A DNA stretch of 64,000 nt, taken from the IMG/VR virus record IMGVR_UViG_3300046002_004363, positions 35,578 to 99,577 of that record, one strand, 5' to 3'. Below the pieces are notes generated by a model, which had not been told where the DNA came from, made no database searches, and was given only the letters and a program-made list of their open reading frames with translations. The DNA comes from a virus. A program made the position numbers and the translations under genes. How positions within the stretch are numbered: position 1 is the first letter of the stretch; each line of letters begins with the position of its first letter. Positions 56,655-64,000 of the stretch are shown here, in pieces.

Positions 56655-57287
56655 TTATCCTTTATTAAAAATACCTAATAGTTGATTTGTCAAATTCGGG
56701 TCTGATACTGTTTGATTAGCAGCGTTTAAAGCCTCTGACCTTCCTCCAGGAGGCGGTGTTTTCTTTTTGTCTTTAATTGATTTATCCCAAGCCCCAAGTC
56801 CAGAAATACCTGCTTGAGCCACCCCTCCAATTCCATCCCACATCATTTGGTTTCCTGCATTGTATTGAGAAGATAGCCCTGATATATCAGCAACCTCTCT
56901 CTGTTCTTGCATACCTCTTATTTGAGCTTGGTCTTGAGCATACATTTGGTCTATTTGTTTTTGTTGCATATCTAAGTCAGCTCCGATCTGTCTATTAAGC
57001 ATTTGATTACCTGCCTCAACTCTTCCAAGACCACCAAGTAAACCTCTAACACCAGCGCCTTGTAAAGCACCAACTTGTGTAGAAGCTAGTCTCGCTTGCT
57101 CCTCTCTTTGTAGGTCTGCGCCTAAAGTAGAAACTTGTAGTCCTTCTGCAACATTATTAAACTCTTGTCTTTGATAATTATCTAAAGCATTTTTTGCGTC
57201 TTTCGCATCTTTTGCTCCCTTTATAGTTTGGTATCCAGAACCTAATAGTCCTACACCAGCCATTGCAATACTCGTAGCTGCAGCCAT
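56655..57287 (-). CDS. Gln/Ala-rich internal virion protein
   Basis: A 210-residue protein. A short hydrophobic N-terminal helix (ATSIAMAGVGLLGSGYQTIK, residues 4-23) is followed by Gln/Ala/Gly-rich helices (DLDMQQKQIDQMYAQDQAQI) and a disordered PPPGG-containing tail. This composition is that of T7 gp14-like ejection proteins that insert in the outer membrane. It starts the ejection run that ends with the 3260-residue protein. Confidence 0.6.
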   Translation of the reverse strand: MAAATSIAMAGVGLLGSGYQTIKGAKDAKDAKNALDNYQRQEFNNVAEGLQVSTLGADLQREEQARLASTQVGALQGAGVRGLLGGLGRVEAGNQMLNRQIGADLDMQQKQIDQMYAQDQAQIRGMQEQREVADISGLSSQYNAGNQMMWDGIGGVAQAGISGLGAWDKSIKDKKKTPPPGGRSEALNAANQTVSDPNLTNQLLGIFNKG

Positions 57288-57299
57288 TTTATATATTTT

Positions 57300-57707
57300 T
57301 TATAGTATTTTTATTAATTCAGTTGTTCCTCTTGTTCCTATAGAGAATCCGTTCTCTATATATTTATTAATTAAATTCTCGTTCTTAATAGATGAAAATG
57401 CAATCGAATAGCCTGACTCTTTAGCTGAGAAAGATAATTCTTCTAACACACTTAAAATAGCCTTATTTCTTTCTTCCGATGTGGTCTTAGGGTTTGTAAC
57501 TATAAACTCTATCCACACCATATTAGAATTAGTGGTATACATAAAACCGCAAGCTAAATCCTTACCACCTTCTGAGGCTATAACTCCATTGAATTTACCT
57601 AAATCATATTGTGGTAATGCCTTGATTGATGGGGCTGGAAATCTCCAAAAACCCCACCATTCTGTTAGCATTTTATAATCAGTATGTTCAGCAATTCTTA
57701 TATCCAT
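57300..57707 (-). CDS. GNAT-like acetyltransferase-fold protein in the ejection cluster
   Basis: A 135-residue protein with the GNAT layout: MDIRIAEHTDYKMLTEWWGF as the first strand and helix, MVWIEFIVTNPKTTSEERN as the strand and pyrophosphate-loop helix, and FSSIKNENLINKYIENGFSI as the motif B region. The acetyl-CoA binding loop (usually Q/R-x-x-G-x-A) is poorly kept, so it may be structural. In T7-like phages a GNAT-like fold occurs in internal virion proteins. The box at 57711-57719 gives a near-leaderless transcript. Confidence 0.6.
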   Translation of the reverse strand: MDIRIAEHTDYKMLTEWWGFWRFPAPSIKALPQYDLGKFNGVIASEGGKDLACGFMYTTNSNMVWIEFIVTNPKTTSEERNKAILSVLEELSFSAKESGYSIAFSSIKNENLINKYIENGFSIGTRGTTELIKIL

Positions 57708-57710
57708 ATT

Positions 57711-57719
57711 GCAAAGATA
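57711..57719 (-). promoter_or_regulatory. -7 promoter box for the ejection operon
   Basis: Minus strand TATCTTTGC ends 3 bases before the start codon at 57707, so the mRNA would begin at or just inside the start codon. It separates ejection genes from the tail-adaptor operon. Confidence 0.65.
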
Positions 57720-57725
57720 AAGTAT

Positions 57726-60700
57726 TTATTCAAAAGATTTTGCGACTTCTGAATTTATAGCATATACCTCAGCATAGTCTGTTGTTTGTAAATTAAAGCG
57801 TGTATTCATATAATACCCTCTAATGCCAGATGTCTCGATACTGCTTGGTTTTGAAGACAATATAAAATCACCAGCACTTAATCCTGCAACACTACTTAAC
57901 ACTATATTATTTAAATCACCTATAAATAGTATAGTTCCTATTAATGATAAAGAAGAGTTATATACGAGGTCTCCAATACTAACAGTACTTGGAACTTCTG
58001 TTAAATATAAGTTTATACCTATTATTCTATCAATGTTCCCTAATCCAGTAACAGCTATCGTCTTTAAATCTAAAGTATCATTTCCTCTTATATATGCATA
58101 CTGTACACCCTCTTTATTTTTAAAATCACCTTGATTTATGTATCCGTTCTGCATATCTGTATTCATACTTACATTCCAAGCTGAATTACCCTCTACTGAT
58201 ATATTCTTAAATATCTTTCTTGTTGAAGGCTCTTCGTTAAAGTTAAATGCAAATGAAGATTGACTTGATGTTCCATAAAATGTATTGTAAGACCCTATAT
58301 TGTGCTTATAAACATCTGCTCCTTTGAATGATAGAAATTCATTGTTCACTCTCACCATACTATCAGGATCGAATGATTGTCTACCTAAAAATCCATTTGC
58401 CTCTGGAGAATAAGACCAAGTGACATAATCATACTTAACTGGTAAAGGAGCATAGTCTTTTCCTTTTATCTTGTATTTAATATTTAATACATATATATCA
58501 AAGAATGCATCGTATTGACCAATAACATTTACAATCTCATTATCCCTAAATAGGGTTTTAAAATAATCCCTCATTCCAGAGTTACTTATCTCACTAAGAC
58601 CATTAGAGTTATTCATACCTAATACCACACCTCTCTTGTCGTCAGTACAGAAAGCATTTGTTCCGTAGTCATCGTAAGATTCGGGATGTAATGATATTCC
58701 GTACTCTCCAGAATACAATACTTGTTGACCTAACACATCTTCAATTCTTGATAAATTAGTTGTTGCATCTGTATTATACAATAAATCCTTACCATATAAT
58801 ACCTTACTCCACTTATCCTCTTGAATTACAAGTAAATCAGTTTGGTCTGAATCAAGCCTTATAATATTTCCATATTTCTTTTCTAAATCATCTTTGTAAT
58901 TACCTAAATACAAGTTAAATTCATTAAGTCTATTTACATTCGTACTCTCTTGGTAGACACCAGAGTATGTTAGATCTGCATATCTATTTACTTGTCTATA
59001 TATATCTTCGCTGACTGCATTTATAGCGTAGTCTAGATTTAAGAAGTTTGTAGTCATCTCATCCCTAACAGATATACTCTCAACACTATTACCAAAGCAA
59101 TAACAATTAAATACATCGTTTAAGGTGTGAGTTGTAAATTGATATTGACCATTATTTATCACATAAGTCTTAGGTGTTTCTATGTAAATGTTGTTATCAC
59201 TTTTTAATGGTATCGTCTCAAATACAGGTATGCTAGATTTAGTAACATATATATTTGTTTCTGTATATATATTTCTTTCGCCATCTCTAGTTGTTCTAGG
59301 TTTAAAAGCTATTTGAGTCCTACCTAATGCGTCTGGAAGCCAAATGTAATCCATTTTTGTGTTTCCTTCGTTTGCAAAAGCTTGATAAGCGTTTGATGGC
59401 TCAATGATATCCTCAAATACAGCTCTAAAATCAGCATAATCTCTTGTAAGTAAATATTCTTGGTCTATTTTATTTGTGAATTGTCTACTACCAAATGGTC
59501 TAGAGCAATTAGCTGAATATCTAACTATATTACCTGACGAAAATGTCAATGGTGTACCTATTGGAAGTTCTATTTTTGCTGATTCAATGTAGTAAGGAGT
59601 TTTATACGCTCCATTTTTTCCTAAGAACTCTAGAAAGTCGTTATCAGAAATTGTTAAATCAAAAGAACCTTGTTTTATTTTAAAGTAAAAACCGCTGTCA
59701 GACCCAGTAGTTATCTCGTCTTTTTCATAAAATCTAGCAGCTAACACCTTTACCTTTGTATATTCTACTAAAGGTCCGTTTAAATCACTCTTAATCACTA
59801 AGTAATCTCCTTCTTTAACCTTGTTTTTATTATCTGCCACAAGTTCTAGGTAAGAAAATAAATCTACATTGTAAATTTTTTTTGTAAAGATGGTTTCATA
59901 TTTATCCCTATCATATTTTACAGCAAACTTGTAGTATTTAGCCCAGCTTGGCGGAGTTCCAGTGGTTGTTACTTTTAATACATTTTGATTTACAGAATCT
60001 AAAGACTCTATATATACACTGTTATTCTTTGCATCTATAACGGTAGTCTTTCTTCCTTTATCATCTAAAAATACCATACCTACTTCGTAGTCTCTTGAGG
60101 AGTGCATACTTGTAAATAATGTTCCAGAAGAGTAAAATATTACAACTCCTTCACAGAAAACATAATCTGTTTTTCCTTCTAAATCACCACTTCCAGATTC
60201 CTCTATATCTATCGCCCTATTTGGTATTATTAAGTTTAATACATTTGTGGCAGCATTAAAACTAGTTAATAACGGATCAACCACAACATTAATAGCTCCA
60301 GGCAAATTGGAGTCTGCTAGTTCTAATTGTGTTGAAAAGAAAGTTTCAAGTTGAGATATAAAGTTGGAATTTGTTATAAAATCCTCTTTAGTTAAGTAAG
60401 TTCCATTTACAGTATATGGGAATGAATATAAATTAGGATTATCTATAGGAGGCAACAAGTCGTTTGGAGAGAAGTAACTTCTTATATCAAAATCAAATAA
60501 TATTTGCGTACCGTCTATTACAGGTATGTTTGTTAAATCAATATCTAAAGACTTTTTATTTATAACATTGTCGTCATTAGAGAATAATTGATAGTAATCG
60601 TCTGAATTAAATGCTTTTTGAACAGTTGTAGTTCCAAGAATATTAACCAATCTAAAAGTAATGATAGGTTTTAATAGTAATGGAAAATCACTCTCTATTT

Positions 60701-62126
60701 CAAAATAAACCTGAACACTTTCACCTGCAAGTAATGTATATCCTCCAGATATATTATTTGTCCAAGATCGAGTCTCGTTTATTTGATTAGTTCCTACCGA
60801 AAATGAAGTAGGTACACCATTAAAATACATTTTCAATGTAAATGGTACAGATGAAAAAGTAGCTTCTTTTTGCGTTTCAACAACAAGCCTTAACCTTCTA
60901 GGGTCAGTGGGGTGTGTATTTGTAATTGTAGCTATATTAGTTGTGTAATCCATGACTAATTCACTCATAATACTACCATCAACAGAACCCCATATATCTA
61001 AAAGAGTTGGTAATGCATCAGTATTTTCATAACTACCTACCTCCTCTATATCTATTGTATTAATTGCTTTGCTTTCATAGTCGACAGAGAATTCTATTTT
61101 AGAATCTATATCTCTACCCTCTACAAAGTTACCATAAACCAATCTATTTCCTATCCTAGCTTGAGTGTATGCGCTTAATGGTACGTTGTCAAAACTCCTA
61201 AAGAATTCATTTTCTGACAATACATTATAAACCTTATAGTTTTCAAATAAGTATGATTTATTAAAATTATTAGCCCATCCTTCGTCTTCTTTATTTAATT
61301 TAATAATAGAGTAAACATTGTTGTTGTTAGATAGTTTAAAAACTAACTCTATTATTTCCACCTCTCTTGGTCCTGTATTGAATGATATTTGATAAGCCCT
61401 AGATATATTTTCCATAGCTAAATTAGTTGATGTGTCTAAATCAACATTGAATGTACCTGGAGTAAATGCATAAGGACTCCACGAAGAAAACGAAGAGTAA
61501 TATCCATCTTTATATCTATATCTATAAGCAAACGACATAAACTTATCTCTAAGAAATCCTGCAAAATCAGAGTTATTAGATTGTACTTGATTTACGCTTG
61601 GGGCAAATATAGGAGAAGGCTTCATCACAGATACTTCATCTTCCGTAAATCCATCAATACCGTAAGTCTTAGCTCTTTCAATACTAATTATTCTAGGAGG
61701 ATTTAAACCATCTGTCCAAGACAATAAGTCATATCCTTCTACACTAACAAATAAGTCAGAATGCGATATGCGATATTCCTTATTAAAATTCAATACTCCT
61801 GTTCCGTGAGTAGACTGAAGTACTATCTCTGTACTGTTATCAATTAGATTATACTGAATTACATAATCGTAAGAAGGAGATGTAACAAAGTAGAAAGCTC
61901 TATTCTTTGCATCATCCTCTATACTTCCAATTGTTTCAGAATTAGCTATATTTAGATTAGTAACTTTTAAGTTACCTTTTACATTCTTTAATACACCAAC
62001 ACCACCATTGTCCTCAGAAATAACCATTACATTTTCTGCATCAGTCATTTGACCATTTGGTGTCAATCTTTCATCAAAATCTTTGTTAATCGTTGCCTTT
62101 AGGAAATTATTTTTTATTTTAGCCAT
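57726..62126 (-). CDS. Large tail stabilisation-like protein
   Basis: A 1466-residue beta-rich protein. The N-terminus (FLKATINKDFDERLTPNGQM, then DAENVMVISEDNGGVGVLKN) and EGYDLLSWTDGLNPPRIISI (about 128-147) are signature segments of the long tail-hub or stabilisation protein of crAss-like and marine podoviruses (from memory). The middle is a string of beta domains (YRYRYKDGYYSSFSSWSPYA) and the C-terminal half ends in repeated beta modules. It would form the tail knob or platform that closes the portal and anchors fibres. It overlaps the upstream gene by 13 bases. Confidence 0.7.
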   Translation of the reverse strand: MAKIKNNFLKATINKDFDERLTPNGQMTDAENVMVISEDNGGVGVLKNVKGNLKVTNLNIANSETIGSIEDDAKNRAFYFVTSPSYDYVIQYNLIDNSTEIVLQSTHGTGVLNFNKEYRISHSDLFVSVEGYDLLSWTDGLNPPRIISIERAKTYGIDGFTEDEVSVMKPSPIFAPSVNQVQSNNSDFAGFLRDKFMSFAYRYRYKDGYYSSFSSWSPYAFTPGTFNVDLDTSTNLAMENISRAYQISFNTGPREVEIIELVFKLSNNNNVYSIIKLNKEDEGWANNFNKSYLFENYKVYNVLSENEFFRSFDNVPLSAYTQARIGNRLVYGNFVEGRDIDSKIEFSVDYESKAINTIDIEEVGSYENTDALPTLLDIWGSVDGSIMSELVMDYTTNIATITNTHPTDPRRLRLVVETQKEATFSSVPFTLKMYFNGVPTSFSVGTNQINETRSWTNNISGGYTLLAGESVQVYFEIESDFPLLLKPIITFRLVNILGTTTVQKAFNSDDYYQLFSNDDNVINKKSLDIDLTNIPVIDGTQILFDFDIRSYFSPNDLLPPIDNPNLYSFPYTVNGTYLTKEDFITNSNFISQLETFFSTQLELADSNLPGAINVVVDPLLTSFNAATNVLNLIIPNRAIDIEESGSGDLEGKTDYVFCEGVVIFYSSGTLFTSMHSSRDYEVGMVFLDDKGRKTTVIDAKNNSVYIESLDSVNQNVLKVTTTGTPPSWAKYYKFAVKYDRDKYETIFTKKIYNVDLFSYLELVADNKNKVKEGDYLVIKSDLNGPLVEYTKVKVLAARFYEKDEITTGSDSGFYFKIKQGSFDLTISDNDFLEFLGKNGAYKTPYYIESAKIELPIGTPLTFSSGNIVRYSANCSRPFGSRQFTNKIDQEYLLTRDYADFRAVFEDIIEPSNAYQAFANEGNTKMDYIWLPDALGRTQIAFKPRTTRDGERNIYTETNIYVTKSSIPVFETIPLKSDNNIYIETPKTYVINNGQYQFTTHTLNDVFNCYCFGNSVESISVRDEMTTNFLNLDYAINAVSEDIYRQVNRYADLTYSGVYQESTNVNRLNEFNLYLGNYKDDLEKKYGNIIRLDSDQTDLLVIQEDKWSKVLYGKDLLYNTDATTNLSRIEDVLGQQVLYSGEYGISLHPESYDDYGTNAFCTDDKRGVVLGMNNSNGLSEISNSGMRDYFKTLFRDNEIVNVIGQYDAFFDIYVLNIKYKIKGKDYAPLPVKYDYVTWSYSPEANGFLGRQSFDPDSMVRVNNEFLSFKGADVYKHNIGSYNTFYGTSSQSSFAFNFNEEPSTRKIFKNISVEGNSAWNVSMNTDMQNGYINQGDFKNKEGVQYAYIRGNDTLDLKTIAVTGLGNIDRIIGINLYLTEVPSTVSIGDLVYNSSLSLIGTILFIGDLNNIVLSSVAGLSAGDFILSSKPSSIETSGIRGYYMNTRFNLQTTDYAEVYAINSEVAKSFE

Positions 62127-62974
62127 TTCTTTCTACCATTAAATAATATGAATAATTCACCACCTCTTAAATCTAACATTCTGATATTAGCATTTTGTAG
62201 GTCTCTATAGTAGTCTTTCTTAGCTCTATTAATTATGTATTCCTGAACACCATACTTATTATTCAAGATAGCGTACTTAACGTAACTATATAAAGCTTGC
62301 TCAGCTAATTTATTCACCATTACTTCGTCTCCGTTGTTATACTCAAGACCATCAGACACATACTCTAATACAATTACTCTGCCACCAATATTAGAGGAAA
62401 AAGACATTACGCCTTTTCTCTTATCTATACTGAAGTATCCATTCGCATTAAGTGAAGGATTAATACCGTAGTTAGGACCAGTTAAGTCGTGATTACAAAA
62501 ACTATTATCCCTACTAATTACTCTTTCATTGTACTTTTTAAATGTTTCTGTTTCATTAGCCTCTAATGGGTATCCATTTTCATCAAACAATATATTGAAT
62601 TCGTGGTCTTGTAAATAAGCTGTACCAATTAGCGTTCTTGAATCTTTAGACAATGTTCTTAATAGTCCATCAGCACCTAGCACAGAAACCCTAACATAAG
62701 AAACAAAGTCGTGAGGAAGTGTAAGCAATAAAGAATCACTTAACTCCAACTCTACAACCTTAACTTCTTTTAATGTATCGTAATTGAATTCCTGAATACC
62801 TCTCTTAAAATGCTGTAATACATTATATCTCTTTACATTAGATAATAACCTATCGTCTCCAATTTGTTCTAACATAAAATTATTAACCAATTGAGATAGA
62901 GATACATACTGATAACTACCCCAATTATCCTCATTATTATAGTAATCTATTGGTGGTAAAATTTGGTGTGCCAT
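62114..62974 (-). CDS. Tail tubular/adaptor protein (P22 gp4-like)
   Basis: A 286-residue protein. Helices of the adaptor core appear as SQLVNNFMLEQIGDDRLLSN and KRGIQEFNYDTLKE; strands VVELELSDSLLLTLPHDFVS then YVRVSVLGADGLLR, and RVIVLEYVSDGLEYNNGDEV before the helical C-terminus (LAEQALYSYVKYAILNNKYG) fit the gp4/T7-gp11 pattern of proteins that bind under the portal. It should connect portal and tail. Confidence 0.7.
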   Translation of the reverse strand: MAHQILPPIDYYNNEDNWGSYQYVSLSQLVNNFMLEQIGDDRLLSNVKRYNVLQHFKRGIQEFNYDTLKEVKVVELELSDSLLLTLPHDFVSYVRVSVLGADGLLRTLSKDSRTLIGTAYLQDHEFNILFDENGYPLEANETETFKKYNERVISRDNSFCNHDLTGPNYGINPSLNANGYFSIDKRKGVMSFSSNIGGRVIVLEYVSDGLEYNNGDEVMVNKLAEQALYSYVKYAILNNKYGVQEYIINRAKKDYYRDLQNANIRMLDLRGGELFILFNGRKKWLK

Positions 62975-62984
62975 CTATTATATT

Positions 62985-63710
62985 TTATAATTGTTCGTTA
63001 CTTATACTTGCAGCCTCCATTGTTTGTGCTACCTGAATTACGTCATTCTCTCTAATTTCAATACCACAATACCCTAATATCTTTATAACTAAATCAGAAA
63101 AAAATTGTTCTGGTAATTCAAAATCTTGATAGTCAAGAGACGATTGATTAAACAATGGATTACCTCCTATATTTTGATATGTCCACTTCGGAGTCTTTGG
63201 TTTTCTAATGTAAGTTCCTATTAATTTTATAGTTATATCTAAAATTGGAAATACCCTATATTCTCCATCAACACTAATATATACTGGATACTCAATTGTA
63301 GGGGCTATTAAATTATTATTAAGAAGTTTTGTTATCTCTAATTTACTAACCTCTTCTATATCTATTCTATTAGAAAATATATCTTGACCTCCGTTAATTA
63401 TTTCTAATTTTATACCTCTATAGAAATCATTAGGAGTAAATTTATACACACCAGGTCTTAATATAGTTAAATCTCCTTCAGATACAAACATGTCGAATAC
63501 CTCCCTAATGTGTTTTGGTATATCTGAAAATTCAGAGTGATACATTCTTGCATTTTGCTTAGATATAGCCTTAGAGTATTTGTGGAATAACTCTTCGAAT
63601 ATAGACATCTGCGCTAATTCAGAATATAAATTAAATTCCAAAGGACTGACATATCCTCTGTTGTCTTTATTTAATATAGCTAATACCGTAGTATATACTT
63701 GATTTATCAT
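62985..63710 (-). CDS. Tail-associated conserved podovirus protein
   Basis: A 241-residue protein beginning VYTTVLAILNKDNRGYVSPL and EFNLYSELAQMSIFEELFHK, an N-terminal pattern shared by conserved neck or tail proteins of crAss-like and marine podoviruses. The C-terminus (PKWTYQNIGGNPLFNQSSLD; DFELPEQFFSDLVIKILGYC) matches the same family. First gene of the tail operon, 19 bases after a promoter box. Confidence 0.65.
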   Translation of the reverse strand: MINQVYTTVLAILNKDNRGYVSPLEFNLYSELAQMSIFEELFHKYSKAISKQNARMYHSEFSDIPKHIREVFDMFVSEGDLTILRPGVYKFTPNDFYRGIKLEIINGGQDIFSNRIDIEEVSKLEITKLLNNNLIAPTIEYPVYISVDGEYRVFPILDITIKLIGTYIRKPKTPKWTYQNIGGNPLFNQSSLDYQDFELPEQFFSDLVIKILGYCGIEIRENDVIQVAQTMEAASISNEQL

Positions 63711-63728
63711 TTGTAAGTAAATTTATTT

Positions 63729-63737
63729 GCAAAGATA
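63729..63737 (-). promoter_or_regulatory. -7 promoter box of the tail operon
   Basis: Minus strand TATCTTTGC, 18 bases before the start at 63710, directly after a terminator hairpin. Confidence 0.7.
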
Positions 63738-63743
63738 CAAAAT

Positions 63744-63768
63744 AAAAAAAGAGAGGGGTTTCCTCTCT
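63744..63768 (-). terminator. Terminator of the upstream minus-strand gene
   Basis: On the minus strand AGAGAGG (63768-63762) pairs with CCTCTCT (63756-63750) and a run of seven Ts follows (63750-63744). It ends the partial gene at 63825-64000. Confidence 0.8.
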
Positions 63769-63824
63769 AATTTTAACTACCTAACCTATACTCTGCTTTC
63801 GCTGTCCAAGTAATCAGTCTGTTA

Positions 63825-64000
63825 TTATTTTATCTTACTTTGAACGTACTTATTAAAGGCTTTTCCTTCGTCTGTATCATTCATCCATCTTGCAAGCGTA
63901 TTAAACTTGTCTGTCTCATCAAATGGAACTTTACACAATAATGTTTCGCCATTATAGAATGCATTTCCTTTGTACTGAGCAAGATTTAATTCTGTAGTCA
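63825..64000 (-). CDS. Partial small protein at the window edge
   Basis: The frame is open at the window edge and ends at a TAA at 63827-63825. The visible 57 residues begin TTELNLAQYKGNAFYNGETL and end KAFNKYVQSKIK. The next base outside would make ATG if it is A, so the gene may be nearly complete. Acidic and soluble, unknown. Confidence 0.55.
   Translation of the reverse strand, partial: TTELNLAQYKGNAFYNGETLLCKVPFDETDKFNTLARWMNDTDEGKAFNKYVQSKIK

Noticed and set aside
1-64000. Firm assignment to the order Crassvirales
   Set aside because: Capsid, portal, terminase and tail-adaptor layout is compatible, but no crAss RNA polymerase or other exclusive marker is seen in this window, and no search could be run.
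1-64000. A temperate phage
   Set aside because: No integrase, excisionase, attachment site or convincing lysogeny switch is seen; small HTH proteins alone are not evidence. The rest of the genome is not visible.

Overview
The window is a 64 kb piece of an AT-rich, virulent, tailed (podovirus-type) phage genome whose host is almost certainly a member of the Bacteroidota, probably a flavobacterium. Promoters are of the Bacteroidota type (a TAnnTTTG -7 box, sometimes with TTTG or TTG about 19-20 bases upstream), Shine-Dalgarno sequences are absent, and many genes (BT4734/VirE_N primase-like replication protein, TAVEWL-family small proteins, virion proteins) are of types usual in flavobacterial phages. 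The tail-adaptor proteins and the MCP-scaffold-portal-TerL order recall crAss-like phages and marine Bacteroidota podoviruses, but no name can be given. No integrase, CI-type lysogeny module, DNA polymerase or RNA polymerase is recognised here; both window ends cut a gene, so the genome continues.

Layout. 1-14.2 kb: head and lysis block, mostly on the minus strand, with terminase, portal, scaffold and major capsid protein, two GIY-YIG homing endonucleases, fibre-like proteins, two small membrane (holin-like) proteins, an M15 peptidoglycan peptidase and a possible spanin. 14.2-16.1 kb: a plus-strand phage GroEL/GroES pair. 16.1-21.8 kb: minus-strand small genes, a HAD phosphatase and three virion proteins that share an N-terminal module. 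21.8-22.9 kb: a gene-free divergence zone with a C-rich tract and two tandem promoter/non-coding units. 22.9-45.4 kb: the plus-strand early and replication region with many small genes, ERF recombinase, 5'-3' exonuclease, SSB-like protein, replication initiator, BT4734-type primase/ATPase, DUF1064-type nuclease, two metallophosphoesterases, a MazG-like protein and three more homing endonucleases. 45.5-64 kb: minus-strand tail and ejection block with a 3260-residue multidomain virion protein, internal virion proteins, a 1466-residue stabilisation-like protein and two tail-adaptor proteins.

The most unusual content is RNA and mobile DNA in the early region. (1) Positions 27125-29157 read as an integron-like array: four attC-like sites and a fifth remnant separate four cassettes, and in each cassette the first bases are the reverse complement of the last. 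Three attC loops contain the ATG that starts the cassette gene, so the site itself supplies the N-terminus; the fourth encodes a short leader peptide coupled to the cassette gene by ATGA. (2) Positions 23730-23787 form a complete type I hammerhead ribozyme. (3) Positions 34011-34478 look like a stand-alone non-coding RNA gene with a tRNA-Leu-like domain (7-bp acceptor, D-stem, T-arm) carrying a D-loop extension and an aberrant anticodon arm, then a pseudoknotted domain and a terminator. (4) Two endonuclease genes (31991, 34640), and probably a small membrane-peptide gene (22887), follow leaders with one shared pseudoknot architecture.

The genes appear to work in modules: early plus-strand genes replicate and recombine DNA, the divergent minus-strand operons build head, tail and ejection apparatus with phage chaperonins, and the lysis cassette releases progeny. 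Everything was read by eye; family names rest on recognised motifs, not on searches.
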